A stretch of 64,000 nt of DNA from Vibrio porteresiae DSM 19223 (GTDB lineage: Bacteria > Pseudomonadota > Gammaproteobacteria > Enterobacterales > Vibrionaceae): assembly GCF_024347055.1 (NCBI RefSeq), contig NZ_AP024895.1, positions 1,674,001 to 1,738,000 of the forward strand. Direction: 5' to 3'. The notes beneath the pieces were generated by a model. It saw only the letters and a program-made list of their open reading frames with translations, did no database searches and was not told the origin of the DNA. The position numbers and the translations under genes are program-made. This document shows, piece by piece, positions 35,707 to 43,927 of this stretch. The stretch's first letter is position 1. Each line of letters opens with the position of its first letter.

Positions 35707-37179
35707 GTGTTTCAGCGTTTGTTCTATGTGGTTTTTGCTGTGATGCTCTTTGGTAGCGTTACGGTTGTGCAAGCTGGTGAAGTTGCTCCTTCTAGCGAGG
35801 CACGTTCTGGCGCGTTGTGTTTAATTCGCGCCGACGATCAATTAGTGGTCACACGAGAAATCATCACTAAAAAACTCTCCTTACCCGGCGGTGTCATTGA
35901 ATCTGGTGAAACGGCGCGAACAGCAGCGCAGCGGGAAACATGGGAAGAGACGGGGATTGTTGTCGAAGTAGGCAATATTCTCGGTTTTACCGAAACCGCA
36001 GTGGTGTTTGATTGTGTCGGTCAGTCAGACCTTTTAGTTTACGCTCCAGATAACCGCATTGGCGGGCATACCCTGCCTATTTGGGTTGCGCCGCATTATG
36101 GAGTGGAAACATCTGGGGCAATGCTGATTAATCCGTTGCGTGTTGCAAGCGATCAATATCGCTTTCCCAAACAATGGTCCCAAATCAAATCGTTCTTTCA
36201 TCACGCCAGTACTCAGCAGATACGCAGCGTCACCGATTTAATGCAGATTGCGCCGTGGACCAATCGTGTTGAGTTGCATTGGATGGCAACGGTACAGACA
36301 TGGGTTACGGCAATGCCCGATTGGCTGGGCAAACTCATCAGCGGTGTACTGTTGATGGGCAATATGTTTGCTAGCCCGCTTGTGGCGATGATCGTGTTCC
36401 CATTGCTGTTTGTTTTTCTCGGTCGAAAAATAACGCTTAAGCTATTCTTTAGTATGGCATTTACCTCCATTTTGTGTCTGATATTGCAGCAAGCATTAGC
36501 CAGTCCAAGGCCGTATGTCTATCTGCCGACCATTCAGAAAATCATGGATTATGGCTATAGCTTACCCTGTATTATTACCGCGATTTTGACTTGTGCGGGG
36601 TTCTTGCTGTGGCAGGAGCGCGAAACCATTGAATGGCCTCATTGGTTAAGTGTGTTGCTTGGCGTGATTTTTTGGCAGGTACTGGCTCAGTTCTTTGCAG
36701 GTAATGCGTTTTTGACTGATATGTGGCTTGGTGGCATTCTCGGTATGATCGTCGCGTGGAATATCTACCAACTTGAACAGCGTTCAGAGTTTGATTTGAA
36801 CCGGTTATTGAATGGCTATCCGCTATGGACGGGTTTGTTTGGTGTGACACTGTTACTCACTTTCATTTGGCCAACACCAGGATTTCGTGCGTGGTCAGCC
36901 ATTCTGCTCGCTGTTGCGGTGGGTATGGTATTGGCGAAAGAGAAGGATCGCACACTCTCGCTTGGTCAAGCAGGACTATTAGCCATCACGATGGTTGCTG
37001 GTCATCAATTAATGTTGGGATTAGCTACGTTAGTGACCACGAGCAGCGTTTGGTCGTTGGTTGTATTTACCTTAGATTACCTACTGGTCGCTCTGATTTT
37101 TATGGTGGGTTATTTTGGCTTTGATAGCAGTAGATTACTCACTCGTTTCGAGCGTACGAGCAAAAAAATCGATGCGTAA
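35707..37179 (+). CDS. Exported NUDIX hydrolase fused to a degenerate PAP2-like membrane domain
   Basis: A 490-residue fusion. Residues 1–23 form a signal peptide ending VQA. Next is a NUDIX domain with an intact box (about 62–84, GVIESGETARTAAQ then RETWEETG), so hydrolysis of a nucleoside-diphosphate-linked compound outside the cytoplasm is suggested. From about 210 several membrane helices follow, laid out like a PAP2 phosphatase. Of the PAP2 motifs, only RP (268–269) and D338 remain. The usual Lys is Gln261, PSGH is P-C-I-I (287–290), SR is A327-Q328 and the catalytic His is Ala334. The PAP2 part is thus probably catalytically dead. A terminator overlaps the last codons. Confidence 0.85.
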   Translation: MFQRLFYVVFAVMLFGSVTVVQAGEVAPSSEARSGALCLIRADDQLVVTREIITKKLSLPGGVIESGETARTAAQRETWEETGIVVEVGNILGFTETAVVFDCVGQSDLLVYAPDNRIGGHTLPIWVAPHYGVETSGAMLINPLRVASDQYRFPKQWSQIKSFFHHASTQQIRSVTDLMQIAPWTNRVELHWMATVQTWVTAMPDWLGKLISGVLLMGNMFASPLVAMIVFPLLFVFLGRKITLKLFFSMAFTSILCLILQQALASPRPYVYLPTIQKIMDYGYSLPCIITAILTCAGFLLWQERETIEWPHWLSVLLGVIFWQVLAQFFAGNAFLTDMWLGGILGMIVAWNIYQLEQRSEFDLNRLLNGYPLWTGLFGVTLLLTFIWPTPGFRAWSAILLAVAVGMVLAKEKDRTLSLGQAGLLAITMVAGHQLMLGLATLVTTSSVWSLVVFTLDYLLVALIFMVGYFGFDSSRLLTRFERTSKKIDA

Positions 37180-37193
37180 GCATCGATTTTTTT
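37162..37193. terminator. Bidirectional terminator containing the stop codon
   Basis: A perfect 14-bp stem (37162–37175, 37180–37193) with seven A's outside one arm and seven T's outside the other is closed by a GTAA loop. The TAA at 37177–37179 is the stop codon of the NUDIX–PAP2 gene. It also suits the convergent EAL gene, which ends at 37214. Confidence 0.93.
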
Positions 37194-37213
37194 ATTGGCT
37201 AGAGATTATCGTC

Positions 37214-38731
37214 TTATGAGTCTTGCATTGAGACTTTTTGGAGATGTTCAGTGACAGAACCGATATCCATAGGGCGTGAATGCAAATAGCCTTGCTGATA
37301 TCCCACATCCAATTTTTGTAAATAATCCGACTGTTGCTGAGTTTCCACGCCTTCAGCGATCATTGCTACGTCGAGGCGGTGACCTAAATCGATGATGGAG
37401 TTCAGCACTGGCGTACTGCCAGAGTCGATACCTATGGTATCAATGAAGCATTTGTCGATTTTCAAATAATCAAACTCGATGTTTTGCAGTACAGAAAGCG
37501 CCGTACGACCAATCCCAAAATCATCAATGGCGACATGGATCTTAGCTTGGCGCAGCTCAGACAGGACTTTTTGTCCTTCGTGTTCCAGTAACTGACGTTC
37601 GGTGATTTCGGCCACAAGCTGGATTCCTTTCTGGGCAAACTTATCCGCAAAACGTTTCAAGAATTGAATGTTTTCTGCTTGCTCAAGATAACTTGGCGGG
37701 ACATTGATACTTAAATGGAGCGACTCTTGCTCGGGCATTCCTTTCCAATCTTCCCACGCCTGCTCTAAAACATACTCCGTTAAGCGGGTGATGATACCGC
37801 TGTGTTCAGCGACTTTGACAAAGTGCTCTGGACTGATGAACCCGTGTTTGGGATTAAACCAACGAATCAACGCTTCGAAGCCATGTAAGGCTGTGTCATC
37901 ACTGGAAACTATGGGTTGATAGACCAAAAACAGTTCATGTTTACGCAGCCCACGTTTGAGCTCTTCAAGCAAATCATGGCGGTGGCGCAGCCACAGAGAG
38001 GTTAATAACACTAAGCTAGACAGTACCAGAGAGAGCAATAGGGCGCTAAAGAGGTATAGCGTTAGATTCTGCCCCACAAATCGCCAGCTTGGTGCCAGTG
38101 TTAAGGTGTAGCCATATTGTTGTGATGCGTACACGATAGAGTAATGAGAGTGCGTCATTTGAGCATTAACGGGTAGAGTTCGGTCACGAATAGTGAGCGT
38201 CACAGCATCAAGACGATCGTCAGTGTGAAAGGGCAATTTTTCCAATAAATATTCATTGCTGACAAACGTTAAAATACCGCGGTCAGGATTACCTGGTTGG
38301 GCATCTTCCACTAATAACGTAGTGATGTCAGGTCGTGATAATAAATCCACCAACAGTTCGATAGTGCGCATCTGACCATTGTGCAGCAGTCGCTTCACAT
38401 CAACTGCCATAGGACCTTGTTTTGATGAGCAAAGTAATTCGCCGTTCTCTACATAAAACAGTTCACGAATAGTGGAGTCGAATAAAAACTGCTGATGAAG
38501 CTCATCACAATAAATCGGATTATTCAGTAATGACTGGTTGGTTTTGTGTATATTTCCGATGAAAGTGTCAATATTACTAACCCGTTGTTGAGCTATTGTA
38601 ACTAACTGATTTTGAATACTACTTACCGCCTCGAAATAACCGAGTAATAGTAAAAAAGGGATGGGCAATAAGTAAAGCATAAGCAACCGTTTGACTATCT
38701 TGTGTCTAACGGTGATTGTTTTTATTCGCAT
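37214..38731 (-). CDS. CSS-motif EAL cyclic-di-GMP phosphodiesterase (PdeC-type)
   Basis: A 505-residue inner-membrane protein: N-terminal helix (about 15–33), periplasmic CSS domain with the redox Cys pattern ending LLCSSK (and an earlier YCDEL cysteine), a second helix (about 225–247), then a cytoplasmic EAL domain (from about 260). The catalytic residues appear intact: GFEALIRW, LSINVP, AEITER, AIDDFGIG, LKIDKCFID and AEGVETQQQ. It should hydrolyse c-di-GMP under control of periplasmic disulfide state, as known for E. coli CSS-EAL proteins. It stands alone, convergent with the NUDIX–PAP2 gene. Confidence 0.92.
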   Translation of the reverse strand: MRIKTITVRHKIVKRLLMLYLLPIPFLLLLGYFEAVSSIQNQLVTIAQQRVSNIDTFIGNIHKTNQSLLNNPIYCDELHQQFLFDSTIRELFYVENGELLCSSKQGPMAVDVKRLLHNGQMRTIELLVDLLSRPDITTLLVEDAQPGNPDRGILTFVSNEYLLEKLPFHTDDRLDAVTLTIRDRTLPVNAQMTHSHYSIVYASQQYGYTLTLAPSWRFVGQNLTLYLFSALLLSLVLSSLVLLTSLWLRHRHDLLEELKRGLRKHELFLVYQPIVSSDDTALHGFEALIRWFNPKHGFISPEHFVKVAEHSGIITRLTEYVLEQAWEDWKGMPEQESLHLSINVPPSYLEQAENIQFLKRFADKFAQKGIQLVAEITERQLLEHEGQKVLSELRQAKIHVAIDDFGIGRTALSVLQNIEFDYLKIDKCFIDTIGIDSGSTPVLNSIIDLGHRLDVAMIAEGVETQQQSDYLQKLDVGYQQGYLHSRPMDIGSVTEHLQKVSMQDS

Positions 38732-38963
38732 TAGAATCCATTCGTCTCATCTGTGAAACTAATTTGTCGGATTGCAGTATAAGCGAGACATGATGCATAA
38801 CCAAGCATTTGAATATGATTTTGATTACTCTTATAAGTGGTATGACCATTAGGTTAGAGCAAATGCACTATGTAATCGATTTATATAAATTTCGCCAAGT
38901 TACAACGAAAAATAATTATTAACACACTGGTTTATATGTGGATTTATAAAATAAAAAAACGAG

Positions 38964-38981
38964 TGTAAAGTAATTTTTCCA
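38964..38981 (+). promoter_or_regulatory. TyrR box upstream of hppD
   Basis: TGTAAA-GTAATT-TTTCCA matches the TyrR box TGTAAA-N6-TTTACA at 11 of 12 defined positions. It lies 99 bp before the hppD start in the 350-nt AT-rich region that also holds the promoter of the divergent EAL gene. The TyrR gene itself is at 17808. Confidence 0.6.
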
Positions 38982-39080
38982 TTTAGTATTTATTCACTCG
39001 GGAAATAAATGTAGCGCAAATGTTTCTTTTTTCTCACTTCTCTTCCAGCCTTATTAAGTGACGCGGTGAGGAGTATAAAA

Positions 39081-40154
39081 ATGAAACTCGATGATAACCC
39101 TTTAGGCACCGATGGTTTTGAGTTTGTCGAATATACGGCAGCATCTCCCGAACAAATTAGTTCACTAAAAAAATTATTTACCCAAATGGGATTTGCTGAA
39201 ATAGCCAAACATCGTTCCAAAGAAGCTTGGCTCTATCGACAGGGCGAAATTCAATTTATCGTCAATGCGCAGCCACGTAGTCAAGCGATGGAATTTGCCA
39301 CTGTGCATGGTCCTTCGGTTTGCGGTATGGCATTTCGGGTGCGCGATGCCGCCACTGCTTTTGATTACGCCTGTAATCATGGTGCCAATGCTCATAAAAC
39401 TGAAATCGGTCCGATGGAGCTCAATATTCCCGCCATTGAGGGGATTGGTGGTAGCGTGATTTATTTTGTCGACCGCTATGGTGAACATACTATCTATGAT
39501 GTCGACTTTGTCTTTTATCCAGATTATCGTGCACGCCTTGCGCTGGTGAATACAGGGTTACTCTGTGTTGATCATCTGACACACAATGTGATGCGCGGTC
39601 ATATGGATGAGTGGGCGGAATTCTATGAGCGCATCGGCAACTTTCGCGAAATACGCCACTTCGACATTGAAGGGAAGTATACGGGACTACTTAGCCGCGC
39701 TATGACTTCTCCGTGTGGCAAAATTCGTATCCCGATTAATGAATCACGTGATGATCAATCGCAAGTCGAAGAATTTATTCGTCAATACAACGGTGAGGGG
39801 ATTCAACATATCGCCTTATCGACCAACAATATCTATCAATCGGTGCAGACGCTGCGTAAATTAGGCATGCGTTTTATGGTGACACCAGAAACTTACTATG
39901 ACCTGATTGATAAGCGAATTAGCCAACACCAAGAAGATGTCGAGAAGCTCAAGTCACTCAATATTCTCATCGATGGTGATGCGGATAATGACGGTATCCT
40001 GTTGCAGATTTTTACCGAGACGGTGATTGGTCCGGTCTTTTTTGAAATTATTCAACGCAAAGGCAACAGTGGATTTGGTGAAGGCAATTTCCGCGCACTG
40101 TTTGAATCCATTGAAGAAGATCAGGTCCGCCGTGGGGTGATTAATAATGCCTAA
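39081..40154 (+). CDS. hppD: 4-hydroxyphenylpyruvate dioxygenase
   Basis: About 357 residues. This Fe(II) enzyme turns 4-hydroxyphenylpyruvate into homogentisate, step two of tyrosine breakdown. The metal ligands are visible as His in CVDHLTHNV, His in GIQHIALST and Glu in FFEIIQRKG; the C-terminal GNFRALFESIE motif closes the active site. GAGGAG about nine bases before the ATG at 39081 supports this start over the upstream GTG. It leads a four-gene catabolic operon probably controlled through the TyrR box upstream. Confidence 0.96.
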   Translation: MKLDDNPLGTDGFEFVEYTAASPEQISSLKKLFTQMGFAEIAKHRSKEAWLYRQGEIQFIVNAQPRSQAMEFATVHGPSVCGMAFRVRDAATAFDYACNHGANAHKTEIGPMELNIPAIEGIGGSVIYFVDRYGEHTIYDVDFVFYPDYRARLALVNTGLLCVDHLTHNVMRGHMDEWAEFYERIGNFREIRHFDIEGKYTGLLSRAMTSPCGKIRIPINESRDDQSQVEEFIRQYNGEGIQHIALSTNNIYQSVQTLRKLGMRFMVTPETYYDLIDKRISQHQEDVEKLKSLNILIDGDADNDGILLQIFTETVIGPVFFEIIQRKGNSGFGEGNFRALFESIEEDQVRRGVINNA

Positions 40155-41274
40155 CCGAATCTGGTATCCTCATCAAGAAGGCATCTGCTCAAAGCAGGCT
40201 CATGCCGACTTTCCCGAGCAGACCTTCGAACGGGAGGCGGGGCGTGATGGATTTTATGGCCCAGCGACCCACTTTCATCATCGTCATGCCCCCACGGGTT
40301 GGAGTGAGTGGCAAGGAGAATTGCGTCCAAGGGCATTTGACTTGGCTAAATTGAGTCACTCTGAGCACCGTTCACCTTGGCATGCGCCACTTTTGTTACA
40401 TAACGCCCAGTGCAAAATACGCTTCTGGCATTTAAATCAATCAATGAATGCGTTAGTGCGTAACGCCGATGGTGATGAGCTTTTGTTTATCCATGCTGGT
40501 AGTGGCGCACTGTTTTGCGATTATGGTCATCTGGTCTTTAGCGCTGGTGATTATGTATTAATTCCGCGTGGTACCATCTGGCGCATTGAAGTAGAGCAGC
40601 CTCTTGCCATCTTGATGATTGAAAACAGTGGCGGTCGCTTCGGGCTGCCAGAGAAAGGGTTGGTTGGCAGTCACGCGATTTTTGATCCTGCCATATTACG
40701 GGTGCCCGCCATTGATGAGGCTTTTCGCCATCAATACAGCGAACATACCACGTTAGTTTATGTCAAACGTGGTGACACGATTTCAACCATCACTTATCCG
40801 TTTAATCCTCTCGATGCGGTGGGCTGGCATGGAGATTTGAGCGTGGTGAGTTTGAACTGGCGTGACATTCGCCCACTGATGTCCCACCGTTACCATTTAC
40901 CTCCCTCGGCGCATACCACCTTTGTTGCAGAGGGTTTCGTTGTCTGTACCTTTGTTCCAAGGCCGGTAGAGTCTGATGCCGGAGCATTAAAAGTGCCGTT
41001 TTACCACAGCAACGACGACTATGATGAAGTGCTTTTTTATCATCATGGTCAGTTTTTTAGTCGCGACAATATTCATCCGGGGATGGTGACCTTTCATCCA
41101 GCTGGATTTACCCACGGTCCACATCCTAAGGCGTATCACAAAGCTCAAACTGAGCCAGCTACCTTTATTGATGAAGTAGCGGTGATGATCGATACGCGAA
41201 ATGCACTCAGTTTTACGCCACAAGCTAGGAAAGTTGAATTAGAAGATTATGTGTACAGTTGGCAAGTTCGCTGA
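40147..41274 (+). CDS. hmgA: Homogentisate 1,2-dioxygenase
   Basis: A 375-residue cupin-fold Fe(II) dioxygenase that opens the homogentisate ring to maleylacetoacetate. The metal-site segment FHPAGFTHGPHPKAY, the HAGSGALFCDYG cupin strand and the second-half DYDEVLFYHHGQFFS are recognisable. It belongs to the shorter bacterial type (about 380 residues, against about 440 in animals). Loss of this gene in Vibrio gives brown pyomelanin; here it looks intact. It overlaps the hppD stop by eight bases. Confidence 0.93.
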   Translation: MPNRIWYPHQEGICSKQAHADFPEQTFEREAGRDGFYGPATHFHHRHAPTGWSEWQGELRPRAFDLAKLSHSEHRSPWHAPLLLHNAQCKIRFWHLNQSMNALVRNADGDELLFIHAGSGALFCDYGHLVFSAGDYVLIPRGTIWRIEVEQPLAILMIENSGGRFGLPEKGLVGSHAIFDPAILRVPAIDEAFRHQYSEHTTLVYVKRGDTISTITYPFNPLDAVGWHGDLSVVSLNWRDIRPLMSHRYHLPPSAHTTFVAEGFVVCTFVPRPVESDAGALKVPFYHSNDDYDEVLFYHHGQFFSRDNIHPGMVTFHPAGFTHGPHPKAYHKAQTEPATFIDEVAVMIDTRNALSFTPQARKVELEDYVYSWQVR

Positions 41275-41288
41275 CTTAAGGAGCACAC

Positions 41289-42302
41289 ATGAAACTGGCA
41301 ACCTTGAAAAACACGCGCCGCGACGGACAGCTCATTGTAGTGAGTCGCGATCTTGCAAGCTATGTGGCGGTCCCCGGTATTGCCCACTCATTACAAGAGG
41401 TGATGGATCATTGGGATAAAATGCGACCGGGACTCCAGGAGATTTATCAGAATTTAAATGCGGGTAAACGCCCCGATGCAGGGCGCTTCGATCCTAAAAA
41501 ATGCCACTCTCCCTTACCAAGGGCCTACCATTGGGCAGATTGCTCTGCCTATGTCCATCATGTTGAGCTTGTTAGAAAAGCTCGGGGCGCACAGATGCCC
41601 CCCAGTTTCTGGACCGATCCATTAATCTACCAAGGTGGCAGTGATACTTTTCTTGCTCCGACCGACAATATTCCCTTACGTAACTCAAAGTGGGGTCTTG
41701 ATTTTGAAGCTGAAATCGCGGTGATTACCGATGACGTGCCTATGGGGTGCACTGTAGAGCAGGCAGCCAAAGCGATTAAGTTGGTGATGCTGGTCAATGA
41801 TGTCTCCCTGCGTGAGTTGATTCCTGGCGAGATCGCGAAAGGATTTGGTTTTTATCAATCCAAACCTTCATCTTCTTTTAGCCCAGTGGCGGTGACACCG
41901 GATGAACTCGGGCCAGCATGGGATGGTAGGCGAGTTATGTTGCCACTCATTAGCACCCTAAATGGTGCGGTGTTTGGTCAGCCTAACGCAGGTACCGATA
42001 TGACCTTCGATTTTCCTCATTTAATTTGTCATGCAGCGAAAACTCGCGCTTTATGTGCGGGGACGATTCTAGGGTCGGGAACGGTTTCCAATCATCAACC
42101 GGAAGATGACAGCAGTTTGGTCGCCAATGGTGGTGTAGGGTACTCCTGCATTGCAGAAAGGCGGATGATTGAGATTTTGCAGCATGGACATGCGAATACC
42201 GAGTTTCTTCGCGCAGGCGATCGTATTCGTTTGGAAATGCTGGATACCCAAGGAAAATCGATTTTTGGCGCAATTGACCAACAGGTGGTTGAGGTAAGCT
42301 GA
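41289..42302 (+). CDS. fahA: Fumarylacetoacetate hydrolase
   Basis: A 337-residue FAH-family enzyme that cleaves fumarylacetoacetate to fumarate and acetoacetate. Key parts are LDFEAEIAVITDDVP (metal-binding Glu residues), MLVNDVSLRELIPGEIAKGFGFYQSKP, and AGTILGSGTVSN near the C-terminus. It starts 14 nt after hmgA, with AAGGAG before the ATG, and ends two bases before maiA begins. Context settles the substrate within this broad family. Confidence 0.93.
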   Translation: MKLATLKNTRRDGQLIVVSRDLASYVAVPGIAHSLQEVMDHWDKMRPGLQEIYQNLNAGKRPDAGRFDPKKCHSPLPRAYHWADCSAYVHHVELVRKARGAQMPPSFWTDPLIYQGGSDTFLAPTDNIPLRNSKWGLDFEAEIAVITDDVPMGCTVEQAAKAIKLVMLVNDVSLRELIPGEIAKGFGFYQSKPSSSFSPVAVTPDELGPAWDGRRVMLPLISTLNGAVFGQPNAGTDMTFDFPHLICHAAKTRALCAGTILGSGTVSNHQPEDDSSLVANGGVGYSCIAERRMIEILQHGHANTEFLRAGDRIRLEMLDTQGKSIFGAIDQQVVEVS

Positions 42303-42303
42303 A

Positions 42304-42942
42304 ATGGACAAAATTGAGCTATACAGTTATTGGCGTTCTTCTGCTGCCTATCGAGTGCGTATTGCTCTGAACTTAAAGCAGATTGACTACCAACAAAAGG
42401 CAGTCAATCTGCTCACAGGTCAAGGGCAACCGATCGAATTTCATCTGCTCAATCCAACAGGGTTAGTGCCCGTCTTTGTGCATAACGACGTGGTATTGAA
42501 TCAGAGTTTGGCCATCATGCTCTATCTTGAAGAGGCGTTTCCTAAACCCGCGTTACTGCCTAGCGGCAATGATCGTTACCAAGTGATTGCCATGGCGCAG
42601 GACATCATCAGTGATATTCATCCACTTAATAACTTGCGAGTATTGCGTTATCTTGCCAATCCCATTGGCGCTACTCAGGAACAAAAAGGGGCTTGGTATC
42701 ATCATTGGGTACATACGGGATTTAGTGCCTTGGAGAGCCGTTTGGTCGCCTGTGCTGGACATTACGCCTTTGGTGACGCTGTCACTATGCTCGACGTTTG
42801 TTTAGTGCCACAAGTGTATAATGCAGAGCGCTTTGATGTGGATATGACTGACTATCCGATCATCTGCCGTATTACGGAAAAGCTACGCCTACACCCCGCC
42901 TTTGTACGCGCATTGCCTGAAAATCAACCAGACGCTCAATGA
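42304..42942 (+). CDS. maiA: Maleylacetoacetate isomerase
   Basis: A 212-residue zeta-class glutathione transferase that isomerises maleylacetoacetate to fumarylacetoacetate with glutathione. The zeta signature SSAAYRVRIALNLK (variant of SSCSWRVRIAL) is at about 10–23, followed by NPTGLVPVF and LNQSLAIMLYLEE. It is the fourth gene of the tyrosine pathway operon. Note the active-site SSC cysteine is Ala here (SSAAY), which also occurs in relatives. Confidence 0.92.
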   Translation: MDKIELYSYWRSSAAYRVRIALNLKQIDYQQKAVNLLTGQGQPIEFHLLNPTGLVPVFVHNDVVLNQSLAIMLYLEEAFPKPALLPSGNDRYQVIAMAQDIISDIHPLNNLRVLRYLANPIGATQEQKGAWYHHWVHTGFSALESRLVACAGHYAFGDAVTMLDVCLVPQVYNAERFDVDMTDYPIICRITEKLRLHPAFVRALPENQPDAQ

Positions 42943-43057
42943 TTTAGCGATTATTTCTAAAAAATTGGTGTTAAATCATGACCTGAAACGCATTCAATGG
43001 CAGTATACTGCCATTGTGTCTTCAGGCGTTATTTGCCTTTTCAATCGAGTAGTAAGC

Positions 43058-43615
43058 ATGTCTCTGCAGCAGTTAGTGGCGGAATACGGGTATCTAGCCG
43101 TCGCCATCGGGACCTTTTTTGAAGGGGAAACCATCTTAGTTTTAGGCGGCTTTGCTGCCCATCGCGGTTATCTGGATCTGTTTTGGGTGATTGTCAGTGC
43201 GTTTGCTGGCACTTTGTTTGGCGACCAGCTGTACTATTTTATTGGCCGCGCGAAAGGCAAAAGTGCTATCGACAAAAGACCGAAATGGAAAGCCAAATCC
43301 GCACGAGTATTTCACTTATTAAATAAGCACCAAATCTTGCTTATTTTGGGCTTTCGTTTCTTGTACGGTATACGCACGGTGACGCCATTTTTGATTGGCG
43401 CAAGTAATGTTCCTCCGCAGCGATTTATTGTGCTTAACGTTATCGGTGCGCTTATCTGGGCAATTGCTGTCGGTGTACTGGGCTATCTGTTTGGCAATAC
43501 CGTTGAAATATTCCTGCATAATATCAAGCATTACGAGATGACCTTCTTTGCCGCGGTCTGTTTCTGTGGTGTGGTGTTATGGTCTTGGAAACGTTGGAAA
43601 AACGTCAATAAATAG
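43058..43615 (+). CDS. DedA-family inner-membrane protein
   Basis: About 185 residues of the DedA/SNARE-associated family. Typical elements are GTFFEGETILVLGGFAA, FAGTLFGDQLYYFIGRAKG, and the conserved arginine motif GFRFLYGIRTVTPFLIGASNV. DedA proteins are membrane proteins linked to lipid flipping (undecaprenyl phosphate or phosphatidylethanolamine) and membrane potential. The open frame extends back into maiA, but the ATG at 43058 is the family's usual start (MSLQQLVAEYGY). It is 115 bp after maiA and probably independent of tyrosine catabolism. Confidence 0.88.
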   Translation: MSLQQLVAEYGYLAVAIGTFFEGETILVLGGFAAHRGYLDLFWVIVSAFAGTLFGDQLYYFIGRAKGKSAIDKRPKWKAKSARVFHLLNKHQILLILGFRFLYGIRTVTPFLIGASNVPPQRFIVLNVIGALIWAIAVGVLGYLFGNTVEIFLHNIKHYEMTFFAAVCFCGVVLWSWKRWKNVNK

Positions 43616-43625
43616 CTTTGATGAA

Positions 43626-43716
43626 TATACCCAAATAGCGTTAAAATTGCGCATGACTATATTTAATTTATAAATATCAATAGATTAAATTATGTATGCA
43701 ATGCTATTTGGGTATA
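43626..43716. repeat. 91-bp imperfect palindrome (MITE- or REP-like)
   Basis: The ends are a perfect 14-bp inverted repeat, TATACCCAAATAGC (43626–43639) and GCTATTTGGGTATA (43703–43716). The AT-rich interior also folds back partly (TTGCGCAT…TTTAA against TTAAAT…ATGCAA). It begins 10 nt after the dedA stop. The form suggests a small non-coding repeat element or a very long terminator hairpin. Confidence 0.6.
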
Positions 43717-43927
43717 ATGCCATAAAGTGCATAGCACAACCTTTCATGAAAGATAAATTCAGTGAATTTATTCTGCGAACAACTCTACACTCCTGTCATA
43801 AAAAGTATGATGTCCTACACAGCTTTTTCTACTCCTTAAGGTCTAGAGCTAAAATTTTGTTGTTTTCGCAGCAAAGCGCATATCTTTGATTACACTTATT
43901 TATATCCTTACAGGGTGTAAAGAGCGT

